Source: Polyodon spathula
Lineage: Eukaryota > Chordata > Actinopteri > Acipenseriformes > Polyodontidae
Assembly (NCBI RefSeq): GCF_017654505.1
Contig: NC_054534.1
Span: forward strand, 25,866,189-25,930,188
Direction: 5' to 3'
Length of the DNA: 64,000 nt
The position numbers and the translations under genes are program-made. Of this stretch, positions 1 through 12,512 are shown in pieces; the stretch's first letter is position 1, and each line of letters opens with the position of its first letter. The notes under the pieces were generated by a model. The model saw nothing but the letters and a program-made list of their open reading frames with translations. It was not told the DNA's origin and did no database searches.

Positions 1-1008
1 GCGTAGCTCTATATTTATCAGAGCTGTTTAAGGGTTTGAATGTAATCCTCTTCATTCAGATTGTCAGCAAATTGAATGTGGGAGCTCAGAGAGCATTGCA
101 AGTAAAATCCCCTAGTCTGCAATGTATGAAAATATATTTGGGCACTTGATGTGACACTAGACATTATATATGCTGTGTAGGACTTGTATGCAACTATTAA
201 GCAGAAAAGCAGAAGAATCTCAGTGACTTCACAAGGGGCATGTCACTGGGGCCCTGTGTAAATGACTTGCCCTGAAATCCAGCGTCTACATTGATCAACA
301 TGTCCATCAAGTCTCCAGGGTATCCTTACATTTGTGGAAAAGCCATCACCGGAAAACACTTTTCCTGTGGGTCCTGGTGGATCGAGCAGGTGTGTGCCGG
401 GAGCTATGTGGTCCTGCCCATTACTAGGGCCATGCTGTAACTCTGTGGCCAGTCAGTGTAGAAATTCTGTAAGAAGCAATAGATTTCTTAAATTAGAAAA
501 TTAGATTTGCAAATTAGTGCAGGTCTGTTAATAAGCTGGAATAACAAATCGAAGGCTGCTGGTCATTAATCTTATTTTAATAACTCTTTAATTTAATTTG
601 GATTCATTGCATTGATATACATCTTTAATAAGTTCAGTGTTCTTCATTTGTGTAATCAAAGCTGCGGGGTTACTCTACAGCAGCTTTAATTGAGTATATT
701 CAATAGGAAATAGGCAGAAGATACAGTGATTCACTAATTACTATAATATGCTAGTTCTATTTCACGTATATTTTGTCTCAATGAGTGTAATCCATTTTAA
801 TTGGAAAATCTATTTGCATGTTATTTGATTATTATATATTACCAATTATTTAAAAAGATGAGTTAAAAGAAAATTGTATAGCAATGAAACTATGGTATAT
901 TTATATTTTTAAAATGTTAAGTAGGGGCCATTTAGATCAAGAGGATATACTCAATGTTCAAGAGATATTGCAGTGAAAAACTGGCAGTAGATTTTTATTC
1001 TATTAAGT
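1..1008. other. AT-rich non-coding DNA, probable intron
   Basis: No ORF of note, repeat boundary or RNA gene is visible. The stretch is presumed to be part of the large 5' intron of the + strand RhoGAP gene whose exons begin at 38021, but no flanking upstream exon is seen to prove it. Confidence 0.5.
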
Positions 1009-1125
1009 TAAGAATATAAGAACATAAGAAAGTTTACAAATGAGAGGAGGCCATTCGGCCCATCTTGCTTGTTTGGTTGTTAGTAGCTTATTGATCCCAG
1101 AATCTCATCAAGCAGCTTCTTGAAA
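1009..1125 (-). mobile_element. CR1-type LINE, short 3'-end fragment
   Basis: This stretch is near-identical to the 3' end of the longer LINE at 11028-12512. It has the same GAACATAA-type 8-bp tail repeat, the same run GAGGAGGCCATTCGGCCCAT and the same CTCATCAAGCAGCTTCTTGA. The match stops at about 1125, so the copy is extremely 5' truncated, which is usual for target-primed insertion. The element reads on the minus strand. Confidence 0.8.
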
Positions 1126-3472
1126 GATCTGACCCCTTTTTGTGCATTGCAGAATTTATACGTCGCAATTAATCGGACTGCTTGACTGGGTGACTAAAAT
1201 GGCTAAAAAAAGATTCTACTGATAATTCAATTCAGTGCAGTGCACGGGTTAATTGAAAATGTTGACAATTTATCATGAAAAGCAAAATAAACTGAATCTG
1301 TTTTTAAATTAAAACTTTCCAGGTGCAGCTGGCCAACATATTAAGTCATTCAGTGTAATTTGGCACCAGTGTTTGTGTAGAGGGAGACTAATGCAGAGCA
1401 CATATTATATCACTTCAATTTTTCCCCTACTGGCAATTAATGACAATAACTTAGGGTAACCTAATAGCCTTGATAAGATTACTCAGTGAAAGTGGACACC
1501 ATTAAAAATCTTTAATCACAATCAGACCGATTCACCACAATGAAACAGATTGTCGTGTCGTAGACGTTGTGTGCTGATTGCATTTATGGACTGAAAGAAG
1601 CTTCGCGGGTGAGTAACTTGGCCGCAAGCCACCGTTCAATTATCAGATTTCCAGCTCCTCCGGGACGCATTTGTCTTAGCCAGTGATTTACACAGCACAG
1701 TGCCACTTTCTGGAGACAGCCCTCACTCACTCATTCAGATACTCTCCTGCTGTACCACTCATTCACTCACTGGCTCCCTCATTCAATCCTTCCGGGTCTG
1801 GGGCAGCGCTACCCTTGTTGTGACCTTGTGGCTGATATTCCATACCTGGTTTTGACAACAAGAGCAGGCAACTAGTAGCAGCAGCAGTTGTACATGGTAA
1901 CACTTAGAGGTGTTTCCCATTCCTGGGTGAAAGAGTCACTTGGATAATCTGCAGTGGGCAAGCAGATAATGCAAGGAACAGATGCATAGCTGAGCGCAGC
2001 CAATTCAGAACAGCAGCCTGTGCTCACACAACCCAGAGAAGGGGCTCCCTTGTGCTCTAAATGGATTATAATCTTAATCAAGGTGAGTGGAATTAGAGTC
2101 ACTTTTTAGAGAAATTAAAATATATAGGTTTGGTGTTTTGTTGTGTTTTTTTCTTCGGGTTTTCAAGGATTCTGCTAGTGTGCTTAGTTGTATGAGATGT
2201 CATACAGTACTATCATACTAAAGTTCTGATTTTCACAGGCATTTGTAGGTTGTTTGATATAGATTACTGTAAACTTGTGTGTTTTTAGATTCTGTCAAAT
2301 CTTTCTTCATTTTATCTATTATATTTGATGGGCTAGTTTATAGGAATAGACTAAACCAGCCTGAAATATTGAACCAACAATTAGTAAAAACAGAGCTGGT
2401 TCTAATAGAGGGAGATCAGTTCCCTATACAAAACAAGAAGGTATTTATAAATGGATGGTCCGTTTGACAATTTGATGTGCATGACCAGACTAACTGCTAC
2501 AGATCTGAATATTTTCTCACTTGCTAGCATTTATCAAAATGTATGCTAATTGATATGATAAGTATATTTTCAGCTGACTTCCCAAGCTATCAGGCTTGCC
2601 TGTGTAAACAAGAATAAAGGCAGACACATTTAGCAGGAAACAAAAGTTACCAGGCGGTGGCTAAAAACCAGAATCTTCCCCAGTGTTGTTCTGGCTACTA
2701 AATACTGAGTTTGACTAAAGTAAAGAATGTTCAGAGCATTGAATACTCTACACAATGTAGCACACGTGGTTTGCTAGGCTTTGTTTTAGGTCCCATTTTA
2801 AGTATACAGAGTTTTAAGTTGCAGTTTATAGTATATAATAATATTTCATGGTTCTTCTAGTTTAACCGCAGACAGACTATTATACAATTCTACTATGCAT
2901 GCTAATCAATACTAACAAAGGCGGTGATGTCACTGTCTAATAAAATATTTATATCTTGTAAGTTCAATGCTGATGGTTGATAGTTATATAGAGATACATT
3001 TTCCAGGTTTTCTCTAAACTGTGATCTCGTTAAGTATGGGATACGCTGTCCTTCCATTGTGTGATAACTCAGATTTTATGAGATCTAAAAGGGTGGCTTA
3101 TACTTTGAATGCAAATTAACATCATATTTCATTTTTGTATTAGTTCATGTCAGATTCCACACACTTTCACACACATCTCTAATTCATATTCATCAGGTTT
3201 GAAAAGTTTACACAACAGGTAAACTTTGGATATTCTGCTTGTCATACAGCCTCAGGTAAATATTTTAGATAACAATGTCACTACAATATAAAAGTTGAAT
3301 TAACATGAAACAAACTATCTACTTACACATTATGCCAGGTATATCCACATTTCAAACACAGTATGGGATCTGTTTTAATCATTCAAACATGCCCTGCTAA
3401 TGTTTTTACCCAGGGGGGAATTATTGACCCCTTTATTAAATCACTAAATGCAATACAAAATTGAAATACAGT
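1126..3472. other. Non-coding DNA, nothing recognised
   Basis: Only short chance ORFs are present (the longest is 76 codons). No repeat family, RNA or exon was recognised. Confidence 0.5.
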
Positions 3473-4038
3473 TGTGAATAGGATGGCTGGTGGTGACGTC
3501 AGGCTAGGAAATTAATGCAACACAACAGCAGCAGACTGGGGTATGAAAAGTGCTGTGGCGCATTTTTAAAAATAAACCAAATAAAGGGGTTACACAAAAC
3601 AAAAGACCTTCTCAAAACAAAAGGCACAAGGGCCAAAACAAATAAACTGACCATGGAACAAAGAAGTATCGTGCTGGTTTAAACTAGCATGTTCAGCAAT
3701 AGTTTACTTTCAGTCTCTGTTTCTTACTTGTTTCTTTCCTCCTATGGACAACCCACTGTGTGTAGCCAAAGCTGCAGGTATTTTATATTATGGCCGAGGG
3801 ATTAATTGGATATTAATTATCTTGTTAACCCCTCAGCCATAGTCTGCACGAGTTTAATAAATATGCATGACTGTCAGCTAATTCAGTAGTTACTAGCCGA
3901 CAGTCAAACATTCTCACGAGGTATTAAAATACAAAGCAATAATAAACAATGGGGGATGGCACCTTACTTGTCCTGCCAAACACAATACATAATAAAATAC
4001 AAAACATAATATACACGGGCGGGGAGTACCCAGTCACA
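3473..4038 (+). mobile_element. LTR-like repeat, possible solo LTR (copy A)
   Basis: The repeat starts TGTGA and ends TCACA, giving the TG...CA terminal signature of an LTR. Its first part shares an ordered set of motifs with 44279-44764: GGATGGCT, then TGTGATGTCAG/GGTGACGTCAG, then a CAAAAGGCAC(A/G) run followed by GGCCAAAACA. Flanking pentamers (ACAGT and GCAAT) match at only 3 of 5 positions, so any target duplication has decayed. No internal gag or pol is adjacent. It could instead be another kind of non-autonomous repeat. Confidence 0.45.
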
Positions 4039-6564
4039 GCAATACAATAAGAACAGGTCTATATTAGGTTATAAGGTGGCATTATTAAGACCCATTAACG
4101 TTTGTAGATTATTAATATCGATGGACCTTATTGACGGCTCAGTCACTTTGCCCTGACACTCTCCTGCCTATATCAGCAAGATGCATCATGTGTTTGAAGA
4201 GGTACTGGTAACTATGTCAGCCGTCTTTTTGCAAAAGCTAATAATCTGTACAATGTAAAACCAAATGTTAAAGAATTTAACATGAACCTTATAAAACAGG
4301 TATGTATTGTTTATTTTAATTGTTGAGAATATAACAAAATGACTGTGCAAAGTATATAAATACTAAAATGTGTTTAAAATCTGTTGCATAAAATGTATGT
4401 TTAAACGTGGTTTACAGTGTTACAGTATTCAAGCTATCTGCACCTCATTTACAGCCATCCATGTAAAATCTCAAGGCATTAATTTGATATTGGTGGAATA
4501 AATCCCTGCCCCATAGCAACCCAGAACTGTGCAATCATACCACAGCCTCTAATACAGGAACTGCAAATAGAACAGAAATCACCTCCAGTAGCAGCGTCCA
4601 TTTTTGATCTAGTCTTGAATAATTTTAAATTTCAAAAATGTCATTGACTTTCAGAAAGACAGGGAAGAGGTGTATCAAAACTAAATGTGAAACCGCGCAC
4701 ACACTTCTTTACACTGTATTATACAGGTAATGTGGAGGGGGTTTCATATGTTGATTTGATTAAGGCAGCAAAATAAAAATAAAAATCTCCTCATCCACTC
4801 TGGTTATTGCATGAATTTGTATTAGCAGAATTTTATTTGACTAAATAAATGTTAATTGAATAGGTCCCATGGTGATGCTGGGCATTTATAGTGGGTATTT
4901 AGATCACTATAATACGCAACGAATAGGGGTTAATTAGGCTCTGTTTGATCACACAAATAAAACAGTATTACAGTACATTTTAGCATACTCCCATAGAAAT
5001 ACTGTAAATCATCTACTGTATATAGTCGATCATGTGTGTTTTCTATATCATCCTCTATTGTTTCTGCTTAGATCAGTATTTACCAGGCTTACACTGTGTG
5101 ACATTAAAGGGTTACAAAATGTTTAAACTTTATGTAAACCCACACAAACTAGTGTTTAGCAAGGTTTACTCCATTGCAAACTATTGTGCAGACATGATGT
5201 TTACTAAAGGTTTACACATGTTTGTAAACCCTGTAGTTATTTGTGTCTATTTGGACATGATGTTTACAAATGTGTAAAATGATGCAAGTAGAACTGCAGT
5301 TAAGTTAGTAAACCTTTTATACAGTGCAATTTGCTAATCATACTGTAGTCTGATTTCAGTTCATACCATTACAGAGCATGTATAAGTTTCGCCTATTCCC
5401 TAATCGCAAATTCCAAACCTGTGGGGTGTAACATGAACAAAGGGATCTGTCAGGTTAATTCTATCATCATTTTAGGCTGAACATACAGTTAACACTGAGT
5501 TTACAAACCATGCTTATTGGATGAACCCCTAAAATCAGAAACCGTATGTTTGTGATACTACATATTTAGGTATTTAAGATTTCCAGGGAATTTACATTTA
5601 AGGGGTAAAAAAGCTACATTGAGATGAATCCTTGACCTCCAGCCTTTCAATCCAGACCTGGCAATGAGATGTGGGACCTTGTGATCATTGATGCCAGGTA
5701 GACAGCACAGCAGTGCATCAGTCCCTGTCTATTGACAGCTCATGATTTTGAGGTTAAATGCACACTTGGCAGCCCTTATTGACAAGCTGAACCATCATTT
5801 CTTTTAACAATTATTTTGACAAATCTGTGGCTGTGTAAGAAAAAAAAAATGCAGCTGTCATCTAGACAAATGACAAAAGGTTCCACTTGAAGCAGACTCT
5901 CTCTCTTCTTCTGTCTCTTTTTTTCCTTTGCTTTTCTGTTTCGTTTTTTTCTAAACTAACTACCTGGGCTTAAATACCCTTTGCTAAATCTAATGTGTCA
6001 TTTAAAAGTCAGTAAGAAATGTAATTGGAGTTTAGTGGGCCATTTGAATTGCACATTTGGCTGCAAAACTGCTGACTCCAAGGGATCGATCAAAGAGCGA
6101 TGCTCCAGATGATGCCATTAAAGCCGTATTTTTCACATTTATCTGATCGTGTAGGCGTGCTGATGGGGTATCAATTGAAAAATCAAGTGCTGTATGGCTC
6201 TTTGAGCACTAGTCCGGTGGAACTAAACCCTATTCTTTATTGAATAGTTTATAATATAAGTTTTAAACAGGTCTTTCTGTTGAGCTAAGGTTATATCTAT
6301 GCAGGTGATAAGTATCCTTTTAGAAGTCTGCCATTAAAAATTGTAATACCGAGGATCATTGATGAAGATACCACTTGAGATTTCTAATAGCAGCAAATAC
6401 ATGTTGCACGCTTCTTTTATAAACTGGACTTTCCTGATGCATTCAAACCAAACACAGAAGCGCTATTGTAGATAAGATATAGCCATTTTTTTCAAAACAC
6501 TGGAGAGGTGTCAGACAGAATCACAATTCTCATTTTTCTAAAGAAATTGGGGTCAAGTTCAGTA
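4039..6564. other. Non-coding DNA with a GTTTAC-rich patch
   Basis: No gene is recognised. The only notable content is the cluster of GTTTAC/GTAAAC hexamers at 5134-5504, listed separately, and pyrimidine-rich DNA around 5895-5955. Confidence 0.5.
5134..5504. promoter_or_regulatory. Cluster of eight GTTTAC/GTAAAC motifs (forkhead-core-like)
   Basis: The hexamer GTTTAC or its complement occurs at 5134, 5164, 5199, 5210, 5224, 5262, 5308 and 5499. In random sequence of this length well under one would be expected. GTAAACA is the known core of forkhead (FOX) factor sites, and two occurrences (5199 and 5262) sit in the repeated unit GACATGATGTTTAC. A regulatory role is inference; a decayed tandem duplication would give the same pattern. 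Confidence 0.25.
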
Positions 6565-6859
6565 CAGCTATGGCCATAAGTTATGCATCACCCAGTAGAA
6601 TTATATCTAAATTTGCTTCATAAAGTTGAATGAAACCTGCTGAATAATGAATAATGTTATGTTAACATACTAAATTACATACTGCTTTGTTGTTTGCATA
6701 TACTTACTGTACTACTATTATGGCTTCTGGTAGACTTTTGCAATATCATTTTGGAGTTTCTTTCGTTACATGATGTTTAATAAAAGAACTGAATTATGTT
6801 CATATAGTTTTTTTTTTTTTTAATTCTAGGTGCTGGTCCATAACGTTTGGCCATATCTG
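6565..6859. mobile_element. Tc1/mariner-type MITE, 295 bp
   Basis: The ends form inverted repeats: the left end is CAGCTATGGCCATAAGTTAT and the complement of the right end is CAGATATGGCCAAACGTTAT. TA dinucleotides flank both sides (6563-6564 and 6860-6861), the standard Tc1/mariner target duplication. The interior is AT-rich and has no transposase, so it is a non-autonomous copy that would have needed a transposase in trans. Confidence 0.8.
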
Positions 6860-8639
6860 TAGATTGTTGAAATGAATGTTCTAAATTGCCTAAAACTTTA
6901 AGAAAATAATCTAAAGATCTAATACCACATAGAAGTCACCATCCTTCTTAATTTCCAGTCGTATTTACTGAATGTATTTATTGCTTGGTTGCCAGTAACA
7001 GCGCCTGATTGTAAATTCACAGACCATTGCTGCTTCTTTGCCGCACTGAGCATGTTACAGAGACATATGCTTTGATGCACAATTAACAAATTGGAACTGT
7101 GAGGCTTCAGTGGATTCTTCTGATGATATCGACCCTTCCCTATTAGTGCCACATGTTCAATCCACTAGACAGTATAAGGCATGAGAGTTGTGATCGTCTC
7201 AGTCCAGATCCTGATGCACATATGCTCAAGTCAAGGAACCATCAGCACAGTGCAACTCAAGGGCACACATACTGTTTATTGACATTCATTGGCAGACACA
7301 CAAACATTTCAACTACTGGATAGGTCTAAAGCACCATACCAAGCCAGCTTTGCTTTTTCAGCGGTGTCCATTAGTGTATAATGCACGATTTACACAGCTT
7401 CATAAAGCAAGCAGGGTGTAGAAACCTACCCACATTCCTAATTGCTGCATGGATAAAAAACAAATAACCAAAGCACCAAATTAATAAAAATAAATAAAGA
7501 AATGTGTAAACTTGTAGCTTTCAGATCGTACCAATAAAATAGAGAGCATACCCTAACACCTTCTGTTGAAGTAATTTGCATCCAGTATAAGTTTATCATT
7601 TAACAGTGGGAATGTAGATGAACTCCAGTACTGGTTTGTGAAATGTAAAACGCTTAATGAGTTTAATGGAATTGGATGCAGATTGTTATACCATGCCTGT
7701 ATACTGGTTTGTCAGAGGCTTTCATCAGGCATGCAGTATACAACTGCTGAAGCAGTACGGACATCTCCCATAGTCATAGATAATAAAGTATAATTAACTA
7801 ATGCTTTACACTGGCTCTTATTCAAAATCATTAGAGTGCCTCATCTTTCTGCAGACAATCTTAAATCATTGTACAGATGGTGTACTGGTTGCTTTGGCAC
7901 TTGGTGCATGGTTACACACTGTCTGTGTCTCTTGTACCTTACCCTATGTTTCTTGTCAAAACTGTTTCATTTATCTTTGCTGTCTGTGGTTTGAATATTT
8001 AATTAGTGCTTTGATTGAGAATGTGTTATACAGCATGTTTCTTTTCTTCAGCTTGTGAATTGATCAGGGTTGCCAATAAAGTGCAATTAATGTCATGACC
8101 AATAGCTACCTTCTGAGATAGTACAGATTTACTTTAGGCTTGAGCAGCAACACAGTGCACCTTTAATTAGAGTTAATTGAAATAAATGGGTGACACAAGG
8201 TTAAAGCCTTGTTAGTTGACCAACACTTGACCGTTAGGTGAACTCCAAGATTGAGTGACAGCAAACTCCCTCTTTTGGTGTTGGTGTGTAGTTCACACTT
8301 GCGTGAAGGTGACAGCTTTTGCTTCTCTCACTTTTGTTTGGAATATTGATTTCCAGTTTCAAACCCATAACTCAAGGGCTTGAAGGCTTCAGCTGCACCA
8401 GAATAAAAATGTGTCTTGTTTCTGTCTTTGTCCTTTAGAAATATCAAGCCTAGAAGCTTGAGAAGTTAGCTTTGCCGGTGATTAGCTCATGAGGGATATT
8501 AAGGAGTGAGTCTGGGAGCCAGACAGATGCTATGAATTGTAATATGCTTCTTACAGTGCTGTATAATAGAGTATAAAATAAGTTATAGACTGTATATTCA
8601 ATATGACAAAGACATAAAATTTCTTTCCCCCATAATTCA

Positions 8640-8644
<5 letters not shown>
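6860..8644. other. Non-coding DNA, nothing recognised
   Basis: The ORFs here (at most 85 codons) have no recognisable domain, and no repeat boundary is seen. Confidence 0.5.

Positions 8645-8709
<65 letters not shown>
8645..8709. repeat. (AT)n microsatellite, 65 bp
   Basis: An uninterrupted run of alternating A and T. The Ile-Tyr ORF across it is an artefact of the repeat. Confidence 0.98.
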
Positions 8710-8712
<3 letters not shown>

Positions 8713-9037
8713 TGTGTGACTGTATTTGACAGAGTACAACATTCGATTCTTATTAAATCATACTATACAGCTTTATATTCACTCATTTCAGATTTTCAAT
8801 CTATTTTCTTGTTATATTTTGCAACCAGTTTTCCAATACAGATTGAAAAATATTCTGCAAGCCAAACCTACAAGATAGAGATTAATTATACTTCTGTTAA
8901 ATTAAATTGAGGAATTTTTGTACAGAACATATTCTGCCCACTGTTTTTTTGTAACATATACTGTAGAATGACTTGCTGCTACTGCTGAACCATAAAACAT
9001 AGAAAACGTATAGCAAGAATTAATCTGAGGTGGCTTA
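8710..9037. other. Non-coding spacer
   Basis: AT-rich sequence between the microsatellite and the Harbinger-like element. Nothing is recognised. Confidence 0.5.
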
Positions 9038-9527
9038 AGGTCTCCATACACCAGACGCGATGCGATGTCTTAATTGACAACGAGACACAGAGGCGAAGCA
9101 ACAGGTTTCAAAACTGCCAGATCTATACTACTGTTCAAAATTGCTATTGACAAAACTATGCTCAAGTACATATTCGTCAACATGCTGTGGAAATTCAGAG
9201 TGTCTTCTCTGACTGTATTTCAACACATATGGCAATAGATCATACACACCAGGCTTATCCAGTTCATTCAAAATTGACTCCTATATATTATCGTTCAAAT
9301 ATGTATCTTTATAATTGTGATGCCCATTGACATAAAGCTCTGGGTATTTTTTCACGACACGTATTGTTTCCTTTGTCATTCTGCTTCACCCTGCTGGATC
9401 ACGTGCATTAAAGCTGTTCTCTGATTGCTCAATGCCTTAGTTGACGCGCATCAAATAAAAAGGATTCAGTTTATTTCGCGTCGCTTCAGTGCCGCTCCTG
9501 CGTCGCCTGTGGTGTGAAAGATACTTA
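9038..9527. mobile_element. Internally deleted PIF/Harbinger-like element
   Basis: The left end carries CATACACCAGACGCGATGCG. The complement of the right end carries CACACCACAGGCGACGCAGG. These form imperfect CpG-rich inverted ends of a kind common in Harbinger elements. TTA-like trinucleotides lie beside both ends, as expected for a TWA target duplication, although the right boundary is uncertain by a few bases. The interior holds a degenerate MADF-like ORF on the minus strand, and Harbinger elements typically carry a second MADF/Myb-like gene. No DDE transposase remains. Confidence 0.45.
9128..9379 (-). pseudogene. MADF-domain-like ORF remnant
   Basis: The frame starts at ATG (complement of 9377-9379) and ends at TAG (complement of 9128-9130). 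It has 83 codons with one internal TAG at codon 33, where Trp would be expected. The first ~32 residues read like the start of a MADF (Myb/SANT-like) DNA-binding domain, with the pattern I-R-V-V-K-K-Y-P-E-L-Y followed by a Y-K-D motif. The rest looks like a C-terminal tail fused by internal deletion. It lies wholly inside the Harbinger-like element, so it is probably the element's accessory DNA-binding gene. The family call rests on pattern memory only. Confidence 0.35.
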
Positions 9528-11027
9528 TTAAAAGTATATGTTCATTTTGTTGCATCGCTGCAGTTTCACTTGCTGTATCATGTCTGGTGTGTTAGCTTAA
9601 ATAATGTCTCTTTTTCCCCCTGCAATAAACCTTGTCTGGTATGCAGACAGGTGACTTTCCAAGAAAACTCCCACCTGCTTACTGTTCTTACTCCTTTGGG
9701 TTTAAGTGTTCATGTTAAATACCTTTCAGACATAAATTAGCCAGAATTAATCTCTTGGGATGTCACTGTGGTTCAGTGTATTGGGACATAGTCAAAGAAC
9801 ATCAGCAATCCTGGTATTGCTATGTAGTTATTAGGTTGTCCTGAATGGGACACACACAGGCAACCCTGTGGCATGCAGGGTGCCACTCTGCCTACTTCTG
9901 TAACACCCTCACAAATGAAATCCCAATGTAGCTGGTATTATTCACAGTCCAGACACCAGGGATTATCACAAACTCTGTGCCTTGCATTCTAATATGATTA
10001 AAGGTGTGATCAAAGTTAAAAAAAACATTTCCTTCCTTCAATTTGCATAGGAACGTTCTTGTTAGTGTTTTCATTTTTACTATGACTCAAGCTACTTCTT
10101 ATGTTACAGGTAATAGGACTCTCCTGGCCTATGGTCAGCAGATGATGTCCTATTAGTGGTAACACAGGAAGTGAAACTGTTGCATTGTGACAGGGGAAAA
10201 AACTGTTTACTGTACTACGACTGAAAATAAAGTTTAAAGATCAACAGCAGACCAGCAGTTTTGGTATGAGGGTCTTTCAAGACTTCAAGGTGTATTAGAA
10301 AATGGACTGGAGATGTCCTTTTAGATGTTTGCTCAGTAAGAGCTCCCTAATCTGCCAAAGGACCTCAAATGAAAATATATAAATACAGTATTCATTAATA
10401 TAATTTGCCTTTTTGCTGCTGGAAAGAAAATCTCCATTTTAGTACACGACCTGTGAATGTTGCTTCCTCGCTGCCCTATACGTTCGGTATATCTATTTAA
10501 ATGTAGTATAGCAAATAATGTTACAAAAAATGACAAGCTGTAGAATTCAAACAACTGGATGCAGACTGATTACTATCAGCAACTTTATTTCAGCATATCC
10601 TAATAACAAGCACTGTTCTCTCACCCCTAACAAAGCATTAACACATGTTAGTTACTAGATGCTGTTAATTAATACAACTTGTACTGGATTACTAGATGTT
10701 ATAATTACTAAAACTTCAGGACATTTGACGGCACGAGACGGGCCTTACCAGATGATCAAGCCCTCTTCTTCAGGTTTATTGCTCAAGTAATTCCCCTTAT
10801 CATAGATTTGTTCAACTTCATGAAATTTGTACCAGAAATTAATTAATATTACAAGAGGAATCCTTAGTTAAAAATCTCATTATTTGCTTGTTTACAGAGA
10901 TTTAAAGAGATAATGAGTGTACCTTTTCTTGCTAAAATGTTACTATTAAATAAGAACTAAAACAGTAGGGACATTTTTTGGAAAAAAACAAAGTAATGCC
11001 AATGCAAAGTTTGACTGTGCAACTTTA
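9528..11027. other. Non-coding DNA, nothing recognised
   Basis: Only short chance ORFs are present. No exon, RNA gene or mobile element end was identified. Confidence 0.5.
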
Positions 11028-11095
11028 GAACATAAGAACATAAGAAAGTTTACAAACGAGAGGAGGCCATTCGGCCCATCTTGCTCGTTTGGTTG

Positions 11096-11827
11096 TTAGT
11101 AGCTTATTGATCCCAAAATCTCATCAAGCAGCTTCTTGAAGGATCCCAGGGTGTCAGCTTCAACAACATTACTGGGGAGTTGATTCCAGACCCTCACAAT
11201 TCTCTGTGTAAAAAAGTGTCTCCTATTTTCTGTTCTGAATGCCCCTTTTTCTAAACTCCATTTGTGACCCCTGGTCCTTGTTTCTTTTTTCAGGCTGAAA
11301 AAGTCCCTTGCGTCGACACTGTCAATACCTTTTAGAATTTTGAATGCTTGAATTAGGTCGCCACGTAGTCTTCTTTGTTCAAGACTGAACAGATTCAATT
11401 CTTTTAGCCTGTCTGCATATGACATGCCTTTTAAGCCCGGAATAATTCTGGTCGCTCTTCTTTGCACTCTTTCTAGAGCAGCAATATCTTTTTTATAGCG
11501 AGGTGACCAGAACTGCACACAATATTCAAGATGAGGTCTTACAAGTGCATTGTACAGTTTTAACATTACTTCCCTTGATTTAAATTCAACACTTTTCACA
11601 ATGTATCCGAGTATCTTGTTAGCCTTTTTTATAGCTTCCCCACATTGCCTAGATGAAGACATTTCTGAGTCAACAAAAACTCCTAGGTCTTTTTCATAGA
11701 TTCCTTCTCCAATTTCAATATCTCCCATATGATATTTATAATGTACATTTTTATTTCCTGCGTGCAGTACCTTACACTTTTCTCTATTAAATGTCATTAT
11801 CATTTTGAATGACCTTTGCTGCTGCAA
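11096..11827 (-). pseudogene. CR1-like ORF2, C-terminal part in a second frame
   Basis: The frame runs on from the reverse transcriptase after a frameshift near 11800-11830. It begins in the post-motif-C block M-T-F-N-R-E-K-C-K-V-L-H and continues through the conserved LINE tail segments L-V-R-P-H-L-E-Y-C-V-Q-F-W and L-E-R-V-Q-R-R-A-T. The 244-codon frame, including its stop, is otherwise uninterrupted, so the copy is fairly young. The break at the junction is a small indel in what should be one continuous ORF. Confidence 0.9.
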
Positions 11828-12512
11828 CAGTGTTTGCCACTCCTCCTACTTTTGTGTCGTCTGCAAATTTAACAAGTTTGCTTACTATACCAGAATCTAA
11901 ATCATTAATGTAGATTAGGAATAGCAGAGGACCTAATACTGATCCCTGTGGTACACCGCTGGTTACCACACTCCATTCTGAGGTTTTTCCTCTAATCAGT
12001 ACTTTCTGTTTTCTACATGTTAACCACTCCCTAATCCATGTACATGTGTTTCCTTGAATCCCAACTGCGTTCAGTTTGAGAATTAATCTTTTGTGCGGGA
12101 CTTTGTCAAAAGCTTTCTGGAAATCTAAATAAACCATGTCATATGCTTTGCAATTATCCATTATCGATGTTGCATCCTCAAAAAAATCAAGCAAGTTAGT
12201 TAGGCACGATCTCCCTTTCCTAAAACCATGTTGACTGTCTCCCAGTACCCTGTTACCATATAGGTAATTTTCCATTTTGGATCTTATTATAGTTTCCATA
12301 AGTTTGCATATAATAGAAGTCAGGCTTACTGGTCTGTAGTTACCTGGTTCAGTTTTGTTTCCCTTTTTGTGGATCGGTATTACGTTTGCAATTTTCCAGT
12401 CTGTCGGTACCACCCCTGTGTCAAGAGACTGCTGCATGATCTTGGTTAGCGGTTTGTAAATTACTTCTTTCATTTCTTTGAGTACTACTGGGAGGATCTC
12501 ATCCGGAGAGCT
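11787..12512 (-). pseudogene. CR1-like reverse transcriptase, N-terminal part of remnant
   Basis: The first readable codons (upstream of the ATG at 12473) already match LINE reverse transcriptase. The frame contains the RT blocks N-Y-R-P-V-S-L, D-F-Q-K-A-F-D (palm motif A), S-G-V-P-Q-G-S-V-L-G-P (motif B) and F-A-D-D-T-K (catalytic motif C). The function in an intact element is copying its own RNA at a nicked target site. Here the N-terminal endonuclease is absent and the frame breaks after the FADD block, so the product cannot be a working enzyme. Confidence 0.9.

Larger units (their letters stand above)
11028..12512 (-). mobile_element. CR1-clade non-LTR retrotransposon, 5' truncated
   Basis: The minus strand encodes the reverse transcriptase second half and the C-terminal domain of a CR1-type ORF2, then a short 3' UTR ending in an 8-bp tail repeat (TTATGTTC units, complement of 11028-11045). 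The coding part is split over two frames that overlap at 11787-11827. The 5' part (endonuclease and most of the thumb-proximal N-terminus) is missing beyond about 12512. A second short copy sits at 1009-1125. No target duplication was recognised. Confidence 0.92.
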
